Assembly: GCA_947034895.1 (NCBI GenBank)
Contig: OX344764.1
Location: 64,647,348 to 64,711,347, forward strand
Direction: 5' to 3'
Length of the DNA: 64,000 nucleotides
Source of the DNA: Rhytidiadelphus loreus
Lineage: Eukaryota > Streptophyta > Bryopsida > Hypnales > Hylocomiaceae
Part shown: positions 24,421-33,454 of the stretch, piece after piece
How the letters are laid out: each line of letters begins with the position of its first letter
Position numbering within the stretch: the first letter of the stretch is position 1
Made by a program: the position numbers and the translations under genes
The notes under the pieces: model-generated
What the model was told of the DNA's origin: nothing
Seen by the model: only the letters and a program-made list of their open reading frames with translations
The model's database searches: none

Positions 24421-24729
24421 AGACAAGACAACCTTGTATAGATCACATCTAAATTTTAGTTGTGAAACCAATTTTTGCAAAACCAGCCTTGGCTCGTTTA
24501 GTTTCTGGACAAGAGACCAACACACTCACCACAGCCTGAAGACACCAGCTCGCACTCTCCGCAGCATGGATACCCCTCCCACAGCCTGAAGACGCAGCTC
24601 GTGGGTATGCCATGTGGCTACCGCCAATTCGTCGTTGTTCCGTCGTCCTCCTGTCTCGTCCTTCTGACTGGTTCGTTGTTCTCCTTCGGGTTACTGGACC
24701 CTTATTTTCTTACGAACTGGGTTGGATTA
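24421..24729. other. Left flank of the LINE, moderately GC-rich, no gene identified
   Basis: The segment includes a repeated CCACAGCCTGAAGAC word (near 24531 and 24580). Open frames of 60-75 residues show no domain. Joined to the right flank at 33455, this was the LINE target site. Confidence 0.35.
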
Positions 24730-24745
24730 AATCCTACACATTTTT
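24730..24745. repeat. LINE target-site duplication, left copy
   Basis: AATCCTACACATTTTT (16 bp) is identical to 33439-33454. It lies immediately outside the T-rich stretch that is the reversed poly(A) tail of the LINE. This is the expected product of target-primed reverse transcription. Confidence 0.85.
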
Positions 24746-24755
24746 TATTTTTTTT

Positions 24756-24909
24756 GACACAAATAAAGGAGACTCTTTACTGCAAAAGAATATAAAATAC
24801 AAAGCCCAGGTGAGAACAGCCTAAGCAAACAAAAGCAAGAGGTTGAGAATAAAACACAAGAAAGCGTCTAGGAGGAGTGGCGGAGCCGCGCCTCCTTGGC
24901 GCCTAAAGC
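24756..24909 (-). other. LINE 3' UTR and A-rich tail
   Basis: This is the sequence after the ORF2 stop. On the minus strand it ends CTCCTTTATTTGTGTCAAAA and passes into an A-rich tail (reversed as 24741-24755). No repeat or structure stands out. Confidence 0.75.
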
Positions 24910-26909
24910 CTAAGGAGGTTGGAAAACAAAACCGGCCTGGGGCCTAGAGATAGTCCAGCAAGGCTGGCCTTCAATCATGGTGGAAATAACATTGTGCTGG
25001 CACCAGCGTCGCATGAGGCGGTCTCTGATGGTGGTAGCTTTGTCAGGTTGTTTTGCAATCATACGCCTAGTCTTCTCCCATTCGATCCTCCCATAGTCCA
25101 CAATGCCAATCCAAATGTGTTGTAACTGCTTGGCAAGCTGCCAATTGATGTCATTGAAAACTGCATCGTTCCGCTCAATCCACAAGGTCCACAAGATGAC
25201 AATGCGAAGAATACCCCACAGATTGCTAGCTTGGTGGAATTTGCGTGGGATGCGGGTGGAAAAGATCCCTTGTTTCCAAGTAAGGGGCCGCCACGGGCCA
25301 TGAGCTTCCTTTGAAGTGACCACCACAATCAAAATATGAATCCCCCATTGCCAAGCCTGTTGTGCTGCCAAGCACTCCCAGAAGCGATGTAAAACTGATT
25401 TATGGCTGCAGCGTGGGCAGACTGGACAGATTGTGTCTAAAGCTGCCTGGGTGCGACCACGTCATGCATTTACTGCGACAGCCCGATGCCAAACAAGCCA
25501 TAGGAGTCCGGCCTCTTTAGGCAGTCGGGGGCTCCTCCATACTGTTTTCCATCTAAGACGGAAAGATGTAGGAAGAATGCCCTTCCATTTTCGTTCAACA
25601 ACATTGGGCAAAATGTGTTTAGCCGCAAGCAAGGCACGCCCTTGTTTAGCACTAAAATGCATAAATGGAGTGGAGCCTTGCCGAGCACACCATTGCATCT
25701 TGTGTGGATCCCATCTCAGGCGATCAATACGCCCGTAGTATATAAAAATGTTGTTTTGGCGTGGACCTTTGATAATGCTCGTGATGCGGACCCTATGGAA
25801 GGACCCAATACACTTGCAAATGCCATTGGTATCCGCAAGAGTGTAGTCAATGAGGGTGTTGGAGGCAGGCAAAACCACTTTGACAGTTGTGGTGCTTGGG
25901 AGAATCCAAGTCCTTGGTGGTCCGCCAAGTCTTATATCCAGGTCTCCTTTGTATTGGAGGACCACCGTAGGTTGATCAGTTTGATCGTCAGGGAAACATC
26001 CCAACCATTCGTCAAGTTTGGGGGCCGGGTGGTAGGATGAGAGTAGGCTACCCCAGACACTATGTAAATCCCGAGTATCTGCATTCCAAGCCCCTTGTTC
26101 TTCGACTAATAGTCCAAAGCGGTGCTCAGCCTCCTCGTGGGTGAGAAATCTTGAGCATGACCATGCGTCACTAATCTTCTGGAGGCCCGCCTTATGCAAT
26201 TTAGCCAAATGAGTACGGGCAAACCCAGGGCCAATTTGAAGAGAGAAGTGCGACCACTAAAATGACTCACACATAACTTCTTCAGGAAGGGTTGGAATGA
26301 TTGGGACTAAGTCCCCTACCAATTTCCGCCAAGCTCCACATGCACGGTTCCATGTCTTAGATCCTTGTTTCGCCTGGCACTTCTTCAATGTAAAATATTC
26401 TAGGCTTGGCGACTAGTGCCCTCCACTGTAAGGTTGGAAATTGGACAACCTAAACCTTAATAGCACATGTAGGTTAGAAGAATTAGGTTCACATGCTTTA
26501 AGGATTCACTTGGGCCATGAGGGCTGTTAAGGCATTTGTGGGGTCAATAAGACCTAGACCGCCTTCTTCCTTGCTCTGGCAGCATTGAAGCCATGCAACC
26601 TTGGCACGGGACCGATGAAGAGAGCCAGACCACATGTAGTTTTGGATAGCACTCTTGCATTTGGCTATGCCTACAGAGGAGCCTGCCCATATGGCGATAA
26701 AAAAGTAAAGGGAGGAGAGGAGCACACAATTGACAACCACTGTGTGCCCCGCCATGTTGATCTTTGCTGTGCACCAGAATCCTAGCTTCTTATTCACCCT
26801 ATCCAAAAGAAATTGGTCAACATCTTTGGTACTTAGGTTCAAGCCAAAAATCGAGCCCAATAGATTGTTGATGTCTCCTTCCTCTGCCCATGGAATGTGG
26901 AGAAGCTTG
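24910..26909 (-). pseudogene. ORF2 C-terminal part: RT thumb and zinc-binding (zf-RVT) domain
   Basis: From 26909 the frame reads KLLHIPWAEEGDINNLLG, then FGLNLSTKDVDQFLLDRV, INMAGHTVVVNCVLLSSLYFF, a KVAWLQCCQSKEEGGLGL block and, after a shift near 26500, WNRACGAWRKLV. The part from 26208 ends with FRLRWKTVWRSPRLPKEAG, LLWLVWHRAVAVNA, a TGA in place of an expected Trp, then ICPVCPRC and HRFWEC. This is the CxxC...HxxxxC arrangement of the plant LINE zinc-binding domain. LWTLWIERNDAVFNDI (~25190) follows, and the frame stops at 24910. It is decayed by at least three stops and one shift. Confidence 0.9.
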
Positions 26910-27214
26910 CACTACTAGAAAAACAGTGCCCAAATTAACAAAACATTAACAATTTTTTGTTAATTTGGGTACTACAACGTCCACTTTCACAAATTTTTGT
27001 TAACTGTGCCCTAATTAACAAATTTTTTTGTTGATTTGGATAGTGCAATTACCACATCAACAGAATTTTGTTAATTTTTTGGGAATCTTTTGGAATCTTT
27101 TAGAATCTTTAGAATTATTTTAGAAATCTTAGAAATCTTCAAAAATCTTTAAGAATCTTCAATATACAATGTAGATTTATGAACAAAATAAGTACACAAT
27201 TCGGTGTTTATTAA

Positions 27215-27570
27215 AGTCAGCAGACTTTAGGGGCAATTTTCACCTTGAAAAATTATTTTTTTCAAGAAACTTTGGACTAATGAAAGTTGTAAAATTGATA
27301 TATCTTTCACCTCCAATTTTTTTTTGAGATTTAGATCTTCTAATCAAAAGTTATGAACAAAAATCAGAGAGGGGTAAAAATGGACATTCTTTTTTATATT
27401 TTGAAACACCTTCTCTAATTTCTGTCCATAAATTTTTAATTTAAAGATTTAAATCTTAAACGGATTGTTGGAGGTGAAAGATGTTTTCATCTTAAAACTT
27501 TCATTAGTTCAAAGGATGTTTTGAAAAGTTTATCTTCTAGGACAAAATTGCCACCAAAGTCTATTGACTT
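27215..27570. repeat. Hairpin module 1a inside CACTA element 1
   Basis: Arms of about 155-165 bases pair imperfectly around a centre near 27400. The left arm carries TTTCACCTCCAA, TCTAATCAAAAGTTATGAAC and AAATCAGAGAGGG. The right arm carries the inverse, including TTGGAGGTGAAAGATG. The outer ends are GTCAGCAGACTTTAGGGGCA and the inverse of GCCACCAAAGTCTATTGAC. It belongs to the same module family as hairpins at 27740, 31933, 32387 and 47037. Confidence 0.8.
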
Positions 27571-27739
27571 TTAATGGGAAAAACATTAAAGAATAAAGTA
27601 AATAAAATTATATACCTCAACTCCAAATTCAAATATAAGTATATTTTAAATCTTTTTTTTCTTTAGAAGCCTTTGGAGTCTTAATTTTACAATGTAGATT
27701 TAAAAAAAAATTAAGTCGTCACTAATCGATTTTCTAAAA

Positions 27740-28096
27740 AGTCAGCAGACTTAAAAGGCGATTCAGACCCAGTAAAAGAAATTTTTTGGAAAAACTTTGA
27801 ACTTAAAAAAGTTGAAAAATTAAGTTATCTTTTGCCTCCAACAATTTTTTTGAGATTCGGACCTACCAATAAAAAGTTATGGACGAAAATCAGAGAGGGA
27901 GTTTAAAAAAATTTAAAATAAATATTCATTTTCATCCCTCTCTGATTTTTGTTCATAACTTTTGATTGGTAGGTCCGAATCTCAAGAAAATTGTTGGAGG
28001 TGAAAGATAACTGGATTTGTCAACGTTTTCTAGCTAAAGTTTTTCCAAAAAATGTCTTTTACTGGGTCTGAATTGCTCCTAAAGTCTGTTGACTTT
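27740..28096. repeat. Hairpin module 1b inside CACTA element 1
   Basis: Arms run from GTCAGCAGACTTAAAAGGCG to the inverse of CTCCTAAAGTCTGTTGAC around a centre near 27920. Both arms carry the AATCAGAGAGGG and AAAAGTTATG words and the (A)GGTGAAAGATAAC block. Pairing is closer than in module 1a. Confidence 0.85.
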
Positions 28097-28169
28097 AAAA
28101 AAGAATGAAAAAAATCCGAAAAAACTATCTAAATGGATTTCTATTCCCTAAGTAATCAAACAACTTGAA

Positions 28170-28233
28170 AGGTTGGTGCCTTGGCAAGAGCCTTGGCCTC
28201 TAACCATGAGGTCCTAGGTTCAAACCCCGGTGG
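28170..28233 (+). other. tRNA-like (SINE-head-like) segment in CACTA element 1
   Basis: Contains a B-box-like GGTTCAAACCCC at 28217-28228, about 33 bases downstream of a degenerate A-box region (GGTTGGTGCCTTGGCAAGAG, 28171-28190). Over ~55 bases it aligns almost without gaps to the inverted segment at 31815-31875 in CACTA element 2. A normal anticodon arm does not form, so this is not a functional tRNA gene but a tRNA-derived relic like the head of a SINE. Confidence 0.55.
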
Positions 28234-28560
28234 CTTCATTTCCATGGTAGCCATTGCCATGTGGCAATTGGCTAGGTTGCCACGTGGTAGTTGGATTGCC
28301 GGCCATGTGGCACTACCCTAGAGGTTAAAAAATATATTTTATGAATTTTTAAAAAAATATTTAAAAAGAAATATGTCCAAATTAACAAAAAAATCAACAC
28401 TTTTTTGTTAGAAAATCAACACTTTTTTGTTAAGATTTAGGACTGTTCTGTTAAAAAATCAACACTTTTGTGTTCAAATCAACACGTCCAAATTAACAAA
28501 AAAAATCAACACTTTTGTGTTGAGTTTTGTTAATTTGGTCACTGTTTTTTTCTACTAGTG

Positions 28561-29501
28561 TCGGTCCAACGGGGTCTCCCAAGGCCATCTGCTGACCACC
28601 AATAACCACATGACTTGTCCCAGTTCATAACAAGTCCTGAGCCTAGGCAGAAGGTGTCTAATGTGTAGATAGTGCCTCGTACTAACTCTTCCTCACCCAA
28701 CAAGGTCATAGATGTATCGTCTGCGAATTGCGCCATCACTTGTTGTCTATCCTCCACTGGGAGACGAATGCCTTTGATCATGCCTTCATAGATATCCATC
28801 TTAACTATGGAGTTAAGGACTTCGGTAACGATGAGATAAAAGTAGGGGGCTAAGGGGCACCCTTGACGAACCCCCCTTTGGATTGGAAAGGAAGGGGAGT
28901 GAGCCCCATTGACCTTTACCATTGCTCGTGCATTTTGAAAGAGTAGTTTGACCATAGTGACGAATTCTACAGGAAAACCCATAGTGGCCATTACACAGAA
29001 TAGGAAACCCAAATCTACCATATCATATGCCTTACTAAAGTCCAACTTGAGGAAAATGACTGGTTGGCCTGAGTGAACCACCCAATCAATGGTCTCATGT
29101 GTCAGCAAAATATTGTCGAAGAGAAATCTCGTGGGCAAGAAGGCAAATTGGTCAAAGGAAATAATCTCCATTAAAACTAGTTAGAGGCAGAGTTGGAGGG
29201 CTTTCGCAAATATTTTATAGGCCACATTGAGAAGAGTAATGGGTCGCCAATTGCCTAATGATCCCCTCTGACCACCTTTATGAATAAGCACAATAAGACC
29301 ATCAGTAATTCCTGGTGGCATCGTCTCAGAATGAATGGCGCTCATGATCATTAGAAAGTACTCCTCCTTAATCACTTCCCAATAGGTTTTAAAGAACCCT
29401 GTGATTACTCCATCTGGTCCTGGTGCCTTGTTCACATCCATGCATTTAAGAGCGTCTTCCAGCTCATTGAGACTGACAGGACATTTTAAAGAGTCTTGCA
29501 T
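28561..29501 (-). pseudogene. ORF2 reverse transcriptase domain, fingers and palm
   Basis: This is a non-LTR reverse transcriptase. Visible motifs in order: NKAPGPDGVITGFFKTYW (~29440), LIHKGGQRGSLGNWRPITLL, DQFAFLPTRFLFDNILLTHE, FLKLDFSKAYDMVD (catalytic Asp, ~29035), GVRQGCPLAPYFY (~28870) and MAQFADDTSMTL (catalytic Asp pair, ~28720). One TAA near 29175 separates the first two blocks in the same frame. The sequence breaks off at a CACTA insertion and resumes at 26909 in frame (PRWT then KLLHIPWAEEG) once that element and one 3-bp duplication are removed. All three catalytic aspartates are present, so inactivation is by stops, not active-site loss. Confidence 0.95.
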
Positions 29502-29528
29502 TGCTGTTGAAACTCTACTAGCAACTCC

Positions 29529-30010
29529 TCAAAGGCAGTGGCTCTCTGCTCCCTCCCGGGCTGGAGAGAGTAGAGAGGCAGTGTATAGTTTTGCAAAATA
29601 TTCAGAGCACACTCTTTCTAGGGATGACTGCTTCGAGTGTACAACCCCATCCTCATCTTCTAGTTGAGTGATTCGTGAACCAGAGCCCCGGTCTTTATGT
29701 GTTTGGAAAAATTCTCTTGAACATGCATCCCCAACTGCCTTCCACCAAATCCTGTTACGGATTTTGAGCCCTTCAATGTGGTGTTTTTCCACGGTCCACA
29801 ATTGCTCACCAAGGACACTAAGCCGTTCCTGCCACTCGCCATTGGATGGGTCTGATTGGAGCAATGTCATAGTCTCTGCAAGTTGGAAGCGTAGGAGTGC
29901 TTCCTCAATACGTTGAGATTTTGCTGCTTGCACACAAAACACCTTGTAGAATTTGACCACCATTCTTAATTTCCAGAAAAAGGTTCTACCAGGATTAGTA
30001 GTCCACATTT
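29529..30010 (-). pseudogene. ORF2 linker between endonuclease and RT
   Basis: About 160 residues of helical, charged sequence (FYKVFCVQAAKSQRIEEALL... and LSVLGEQLWTVEKHHIEGL...) followed by IRNRIWWKAVGDACSREFF and EDGVVHSKQSSLERVCSEYF. These are typical of the segment between endonuclease and RT in plant L1 ORF2. Each end is defined by a TGA in the same frame as its neighbours, so only nonsense changes, not frameshifts, separate it from the flanking domains. Confidence 0.85.
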
Positions 30011-30023
30011 GTGTGATGCGGGC

Positions 30024-31111
30024 TCATACCTCCACATTATCCAGGTACCTAGAGCTCATTTTGTAGGCTGACTTCCTCCCTGCGGTGGCTAATAGGACAA
30101 ATTTCCCCCATACCGGCAGGTGATCGGAGTAGTTACAATCTGCCTTAATAAGGTATTCTTCCACCGCACTAGCTTGGCCTCCATGTGTTAGATAGGAATA
30201 TATGCGGTCAAGTCTAGCCATAATCCGTGCCCCGTCAAAACGACGGTTATCCCAAGTGAACTTGACTGCATTGGACCTCAAAAACTGGTCACTCACATTG
30301 AGGGCGCCAATTAATTGTTCAAAGGATTGGCTCTCGGTTTGAGAAAATGTTTCCCACACCAATTAGATTTATCTGCTCGACACTCTACAAAGTTCCAGTC
30401 ACCGCACAAGAGCCACTTGCAATCACTAGTAGAAAGCCTTGTTTAATTGGATGTTCCTGTGTCAAAGTTGACGGATTTTCTTAAGCATCCAATGTAACAT
30501 CTTCATGTGTTTATGTCAACAATGACATCCAATGTAGCATAAAGATGTTACATTGGATGTCATTGTTGACATAAACACATGAAGATGTTACATTGGATGC
30601 TTAAGAAAATCCGTCAACTTTGACGCAAGAACATCCAATTAAACAAGGCTTTCTTCTAGTGAATCTTGCGCTAAACTAGCCAAGAGTTCAATCCAAAGCT
30701 CAACACGCTCTCTTTCAACCTTACGGTAGATGCATAGACATTGAGTATGGACAGGTCACCCCCTGGAGTACCGCTTAGCCGAACCCATTGGGCTCTCTCA
30801 CACCGTGAGTACCCTTAGGTGGTGACTAGGTGTTGGAGCCCTGGTGAGACCCATAAGCAAACTCCTCCTTTACCAGCTCCTACCTCCCCTATATTGTGAC
30901 CATAGCCAAGAGCAGCCTCTTGTCCAAAAAATTTGGCACGTGGCCAAATAGCATTCCCAAAGTCTAATAGGCGGTGACCTCTAAGTCTATGTTCTTGGAA
31001 ACAAAGGAAGTCCAAGCTAGGCCTCAAAGCCCAATAATAATTTTTTACCATATCAATCTTCAGCTGATCATTTACACCTTGTAGGTTTTGCGTAATGATG
31101 GAGACTTTCAT
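30024..31111 (-). pseudogene. ORF2 N-terminal apurinic-type endonuclease domain
   Basis: The domain nicks target DNA to prime reverse transcription. Motifs appear in the expected order: MKVSIITQNLQGVND at the start, FQEHRL (catalytic Glu), SILNVYA (~30745), GDWNFVE (~30395), RLDRIY and SDHLPVWG (30140-30115). These match the exonuclease/endonuclease/phosphatase fold of LINE endonucleases. The frame is interrupted by TAA at 30815, a shift near 30730, the hairpin insertion at 30424-30661, a shift near 30362 and a TGA at 30024. Excising the hairpin plus one AAT joins ...LASLAQD to CKWLLCGDWNFVE, restoring a normal reading across the site. Confidence 0.9.
30424..30661. mobile_element. CACTA-type foldback MITE (238 bp), near-perfect hairpin, AAT duplication
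   Basis: The element starts CACTAGTAGAAAGCC and ends with the inverse of CACTAGAAGAAAGCC, flanked on both sides by AAT (30421-30423 and 30662-30664). The two ~117-base arms match with only about five differences, leaving a loop of a few bases, so the whole element is one long hairpin. ACATCCAATGTA(A/G)CAT words repeat inside each arm. It interrupts the endonuclease domain of the LINE, and removal rejoins the reading frame. A transcript would be a ready source of double-stranded RNA. The high arm identity suggests recent origin or gene conversion between arms. Confidence 0.95.
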
Positions 31112-31814
31112 AATGACGGAGTAGGGTTTGGGGGAAAAAAGAGTGGACCTCTTGGTGCTTCTTTGCTGCCATCGTCTCTTGGAGTTGCCAATCCCTCCAT
31201 CCCAGCTCGTCCTGGGGTCTTGCGCTTGCTTTGGAGAGTTGAGGATTGATGTCTTTTAGCTGAGTCCCCTATATCGGCTCTACGTTGGAGTTGTGCCTCG
31301 GTAAGTCTTTTGGTTTGGAGAGTGAAAAAACCGCCATTGATCTTAGCAGCACCTCCTGACTTATACCACTCCATAACTGCTACTTGCATGTATTCTGGAA
31401 GCGCGTTCCAAGAGTCTGACGCTTGGTTAGGGGTGCTTGGGATGGACCCTCCAATATCATGGTGCTGGCATTGGCCACTTCCACGGCCTTCATGTCCCTG
31501 ATGTGGTGTCGTGTCTCTTCCGGTGGTATCCACACTAGTAGAAAATCTGCGTCCAAATCAACAAAAAATAGACAAGAAAGTGTTGATTTTGTTAGTTCAT
31601 TTTCTGTTGATTTGGACGTGTTGACTTGGACACTATGAAACAAGAAAGTGTTGATTTTTTTGTTACTGTTTTTGTTAATTTGGTCAATAATTTTTATTTT
31701 TATTTTTTTAAATTAAAAAATTAATTTTTTTTAAATACCACGTGGCAGAGCCACATCGCACCACATGGCAACCTGCCATGTGGCACACCAATGCCATGTA
31801 GGCGGCCACCACCG

Positions 31815-31875
31815 TGGAGGTTCAAACCTTGGACCTCACGGTTGGGGTCCAAGACTCCAACCATTGAGCCACCCC
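31815..31875 (-). other. tRNA-like (SINE-head-like) segment in CACTA element 2
   Basis: On the minus strand, TGGCTCAATGG (31871-31861) matches the pol III A box at ten of eleven positions, and GGTTTGAACC (31828-31819) fits the B box. The spacing of about 32 bases is normal. The segment ends GGGG-type at 31875. It aligns to 28170-28233 of element 1. It looks like a SINE head or tRNA pseudogene captured by the ancestor of both elements. Pol III activity is untested. Confidence 0.6.
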
Positions 31876-31932
31876 GAATTCTACATATTACAATGAAAAT
31901 TAGAATTACATTTATATTGTTTTCCATTTTTT

Positions 31933-32300
31933 TTGTAAGAACAGCAGACTTTGGTGACCTTTTTGGCATAGTAAAACACTTTTTTTGAAAACGCTTTAAA
32001 CTAAGAAAAGTTAGATAATCAAGCTGACTTTCACCTCCAAAAATACGTTTGAAATTTGAAGTCTCCAATCAAAAGTTATGAACAAAATTCAGAGCGGGTG
32101 TTTAAAAATGTCAACGAAAAATTTCATTTCAACCCCGCTCTGAATTTTGTCCATAACTTTTGATTGGAGACTTTAAATGTTAAACGGATTTTTGGAGGTG
32201 AAATTTAGCTTGATTGTCTAACTTTTCTTAGTTCAAAGTTTCTTGAAAAAACATATTTTACTATGCCAAAACGGTCACTAAAGCCTGCTGTTCTTACAAA
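31933..32300. repeat. Hairpin module 2a inside CACTA element 2
   Basis: Outer arms are GTAAGAACAGCAGACTTTGG and the inverse of AAGCCTGCTGTTCTTAC. Inner landmarks are TTTCACCTCCAAAAATACG, GAAGTCTCCAATCAAAAGTT and AAATTCAGAGCGGG, with the inverse on the right arm, centred near 32118. Arm identity is visibly high. Confidence 0.85.
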
Positions 32301-32386
32301 AAAAAAAAAAAATGCAAAAACAATATAAATGTAATTCAAACTCTACTATAGACATGTAGTTCTTGAATTAATAATTTTGTGTGTTT

Positions 32387-32746
32387 TGTAAGAACAGAAG
32401 ACTTTGGTGACCATTTGGGAATAGTAAAATACTTTTTTTCAAGAAACTTTGAACTAAGAAAAGTTAGATAATTAAGCTAATTTTCACCTCCAAAAATCCA
32501 TTTGACATTTGAAGTCTCCAATTATAAGTTATAAATAAAATTCAGAGCGGGGTTGAAATGGACCTTTTTGATGACATTCTTAAACACCCACTCTGAATTT
32601 TGTCTATAACTTTTGATTGGAGACTTCAAATGTCAAACGGATTTTTGGAGGTGAAATTTAGCTTTATTTTCAATGCTTTCTTAGTTCAAAGTTTTTTCAA
32701 AAAAAGTGTTTTACTATGCCAAAAAGGTCACAAAAGTCTGCTGAGT
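32387..32746. repeat. Hairpin module 2b inside CACTA element 2
   Basis: Repeats the layout of module 2a: GTAAGAACAGAAGACTTTGG on the left, the inverse of ACAAAAGTCTGCTGAGTTC on the right, with the TCTCCAATTATAAGTTATA and ATTCAGAGCGGGG words and a centre near 32570. Modules 2a and 2b are also direct copies of each other, so the pair arose by tandem duplication of a hairpin. Confidence 0.85.
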
Positions 32747-33438
32747 TCAAAAAACACAGAATTGTGAGTAAAAAAGTGTTAAATTGTTGATTGTTTTGTT
32801 GATTTGGAAGTTGACCTACCAAAAGTAACAAAAAAATTTAACCATTTTGTTACCTTGTGCCAATTCAACAAAAAATTGTGAAAATGAACAAAAAAGTGTT
32901 TATAGTTTTGTTGATTTAGACGTTGTACTACCAAAATTAACAAAAAAATTTAACCATTTTGTTACTTTGTGCCAAATCAACAAAAAATTGTGAAAATGGT
33001 CGATACAGTGCCCACATTAACAAAAAGTTGATGATTTTTTGTTGATCTGGACATCATTTTCTACTAGTGCCATTCCACCCAATATCACGCTGAATGATGC
33101 TAAAGCTATGCCATTGAGATCGAGATGGGGCTAGGGGGGCCATGTAATAGCTCAGGCGACATCACAATGTCGCCACTAGTGCCATCTCCGTTGATAGCAG
33201 AACTATCGATTATCAGATGAGCTTGGTTGGGTAATGTGCTAACTTTGATAGTACCGATCTCCACAGGGGCCTCCGCTAGCTGCATTGGGGCTCCTGGTCT
33301 TTGGGTGAGCGATTCAGTGGGGCAGCTCAATGGCCCACTCCCCTCCTGAGTGCCGATCTGAATCCTAGCAGCCCCAGTGACTACCTCGATTAGAGCCCAG
33401 TCCATGTTGCCAGCCAATTGGCCGGCGACTGGGATCTG

Positions 33439-33454
33439 AATCCTACACATTTTT
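33439..33454. repeat. LINE target-site duplication, right copy
   Basis: AATCCTACACATTTTT, identical to 24730-24745. It marks the 5' boundary of the truncated LINE on the minus strand. Confidence 0.85.

Larger units (their letters stand above)
26910..28560. mobile_element. CACTA-type non-autonomous element 1 (1651 bp), in LINE ORF2
   Basis: Ends are CACTACTAGAAAAACAG (26910-26926) and the inverse of TTTTTTTCTACTAGTG (28560). Flanks TTG and TCG could be a 3-bp duplication with one change. Subterminal AAATTAACAAAA and AATCAACACTTTTTTGTT words repeat at both ends, as expected for transposase-binding sites of CACTA elements. Inside, left to right: two long imperfect hairpins (27215-27570 and 27740-28096), a tRNA-like segment (28170-28233) and a GCCACGTGG-rich stretch (28250-28325). 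It has no coding capacity, so it needs a transposase in trans. Its module order is the mirror of CACTA element 2. Removing it restores the LINE RT frame. Confidence 0.92.
24910..31111 (-). pseudogene. LINE ORF2 polyprotein (endonuclease-RT), inactivated
   Basis: ORF2 copies element RNA into a nicked chromosomal site. The ATG at 31111 overlaps the ORF1 stop by four bases (ATGA), a common reinitiation arrangement. Without insertions it would code for about 1435 residues, within the usual plant L1 range. The frame is broken by in-frame stops (30815-30817 TAA, 30024-30026 TGA, 29529-29531 TGA, a TAA near 29175, TGA at 25460-25462, and others near 26256 and 26420). Frameshifts lie near 30730, 30362 and 26500. 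Two insertions lie inside it: a 238-bp foldback in the endonuclease and a 1651-bp CACTA element after the RT palm. Parts are described separately. Confidence 0.92.
31533..33069. mobile_element. CACTA-type non-autonomous element 2 (1537 bp), in LINE ORF1
   Basis: Ends are CACTAGTAGAAAATCTGCG (31533) and the inverse of CATCATTTTCTACTAGTG (33069), with a perfect CCA duplication (31530-31532 and 33070-33072). Subterminal AATCAACAAAAAAT and TTGATTTGGACG words repeat near both ends. Modules left to right are a CCACGTGGCA-rich stretch (31738-31800), a reversed tRNA-like segment (31815-31875), and two long hairpins (31933-32300 and 32387-32746). This is the same set as CACTA element 1 in the opposite order, so element 2 is an inverted relative. 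It lacks coding capacity; open frames at 31721-32068 and 31791-31988 are spurious. Confidence 0.95.
24746..33438 (-). mobile_element. L1-type LINE retrotransposon, 5'-truncated, decayed, with three nested insertions
   Basis: Bounded by identical 16-bp target duplications (24730-24745 and 33439-33454) and ending at the left in a reversed A-rich tail (T-rich 24741-24755). In order on the minus strand: part of ORF1, ORF2 with endonuclease, reverse transcriptase and C-terminal zinc-binding domain, and a short 3' UTR. Removing the three CACTA-type insertions (1651, 238 and 1537 bp, each with 3 bp of target duplication) leaves about 5.26 kb. The right boundary falls within an open ORF1 frame that runs into the flank, so the copy is 5'-truncated. 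Several nonsense codons and at least four frameshifts make it inactive. The plant L1 class is assigned from domain order and motifs. Confidence 0.93.
31108..33438 (-). pseudogene. LINE ORF1 C-terminal part, split by a CACTA element
   Basis: ORF1 of plant L1 elements is an RNA-binding protein. Here only the C-terminal part is present: a segment from 33438 to about 33106 (QIPVAGQLAGNMDWALIE to PPSPISIS), then a one-base shift into NGIALASFSVILGGMD, then, after the CACTA element at 31533-33069, TTGRDTTPHQGHEGRG to PPNPTPSL with its stop at 31108-31110. Removing the element plus one CCA fuses GGM with DTT in frame. No zinc knuckle is visible because the upstream part is missing. The apparent ATG at 33448-33450 lies in the target duplication and is not the native start. 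Confidence 0.75.

Noticed and set aside
28170..28233. A functional tRNA gene
   Set aside because: B box is present, but the A box and anticodon arm do not form a normal cloverleaf. It lies inside a CACTA element and has a mirrored relative in element 2.
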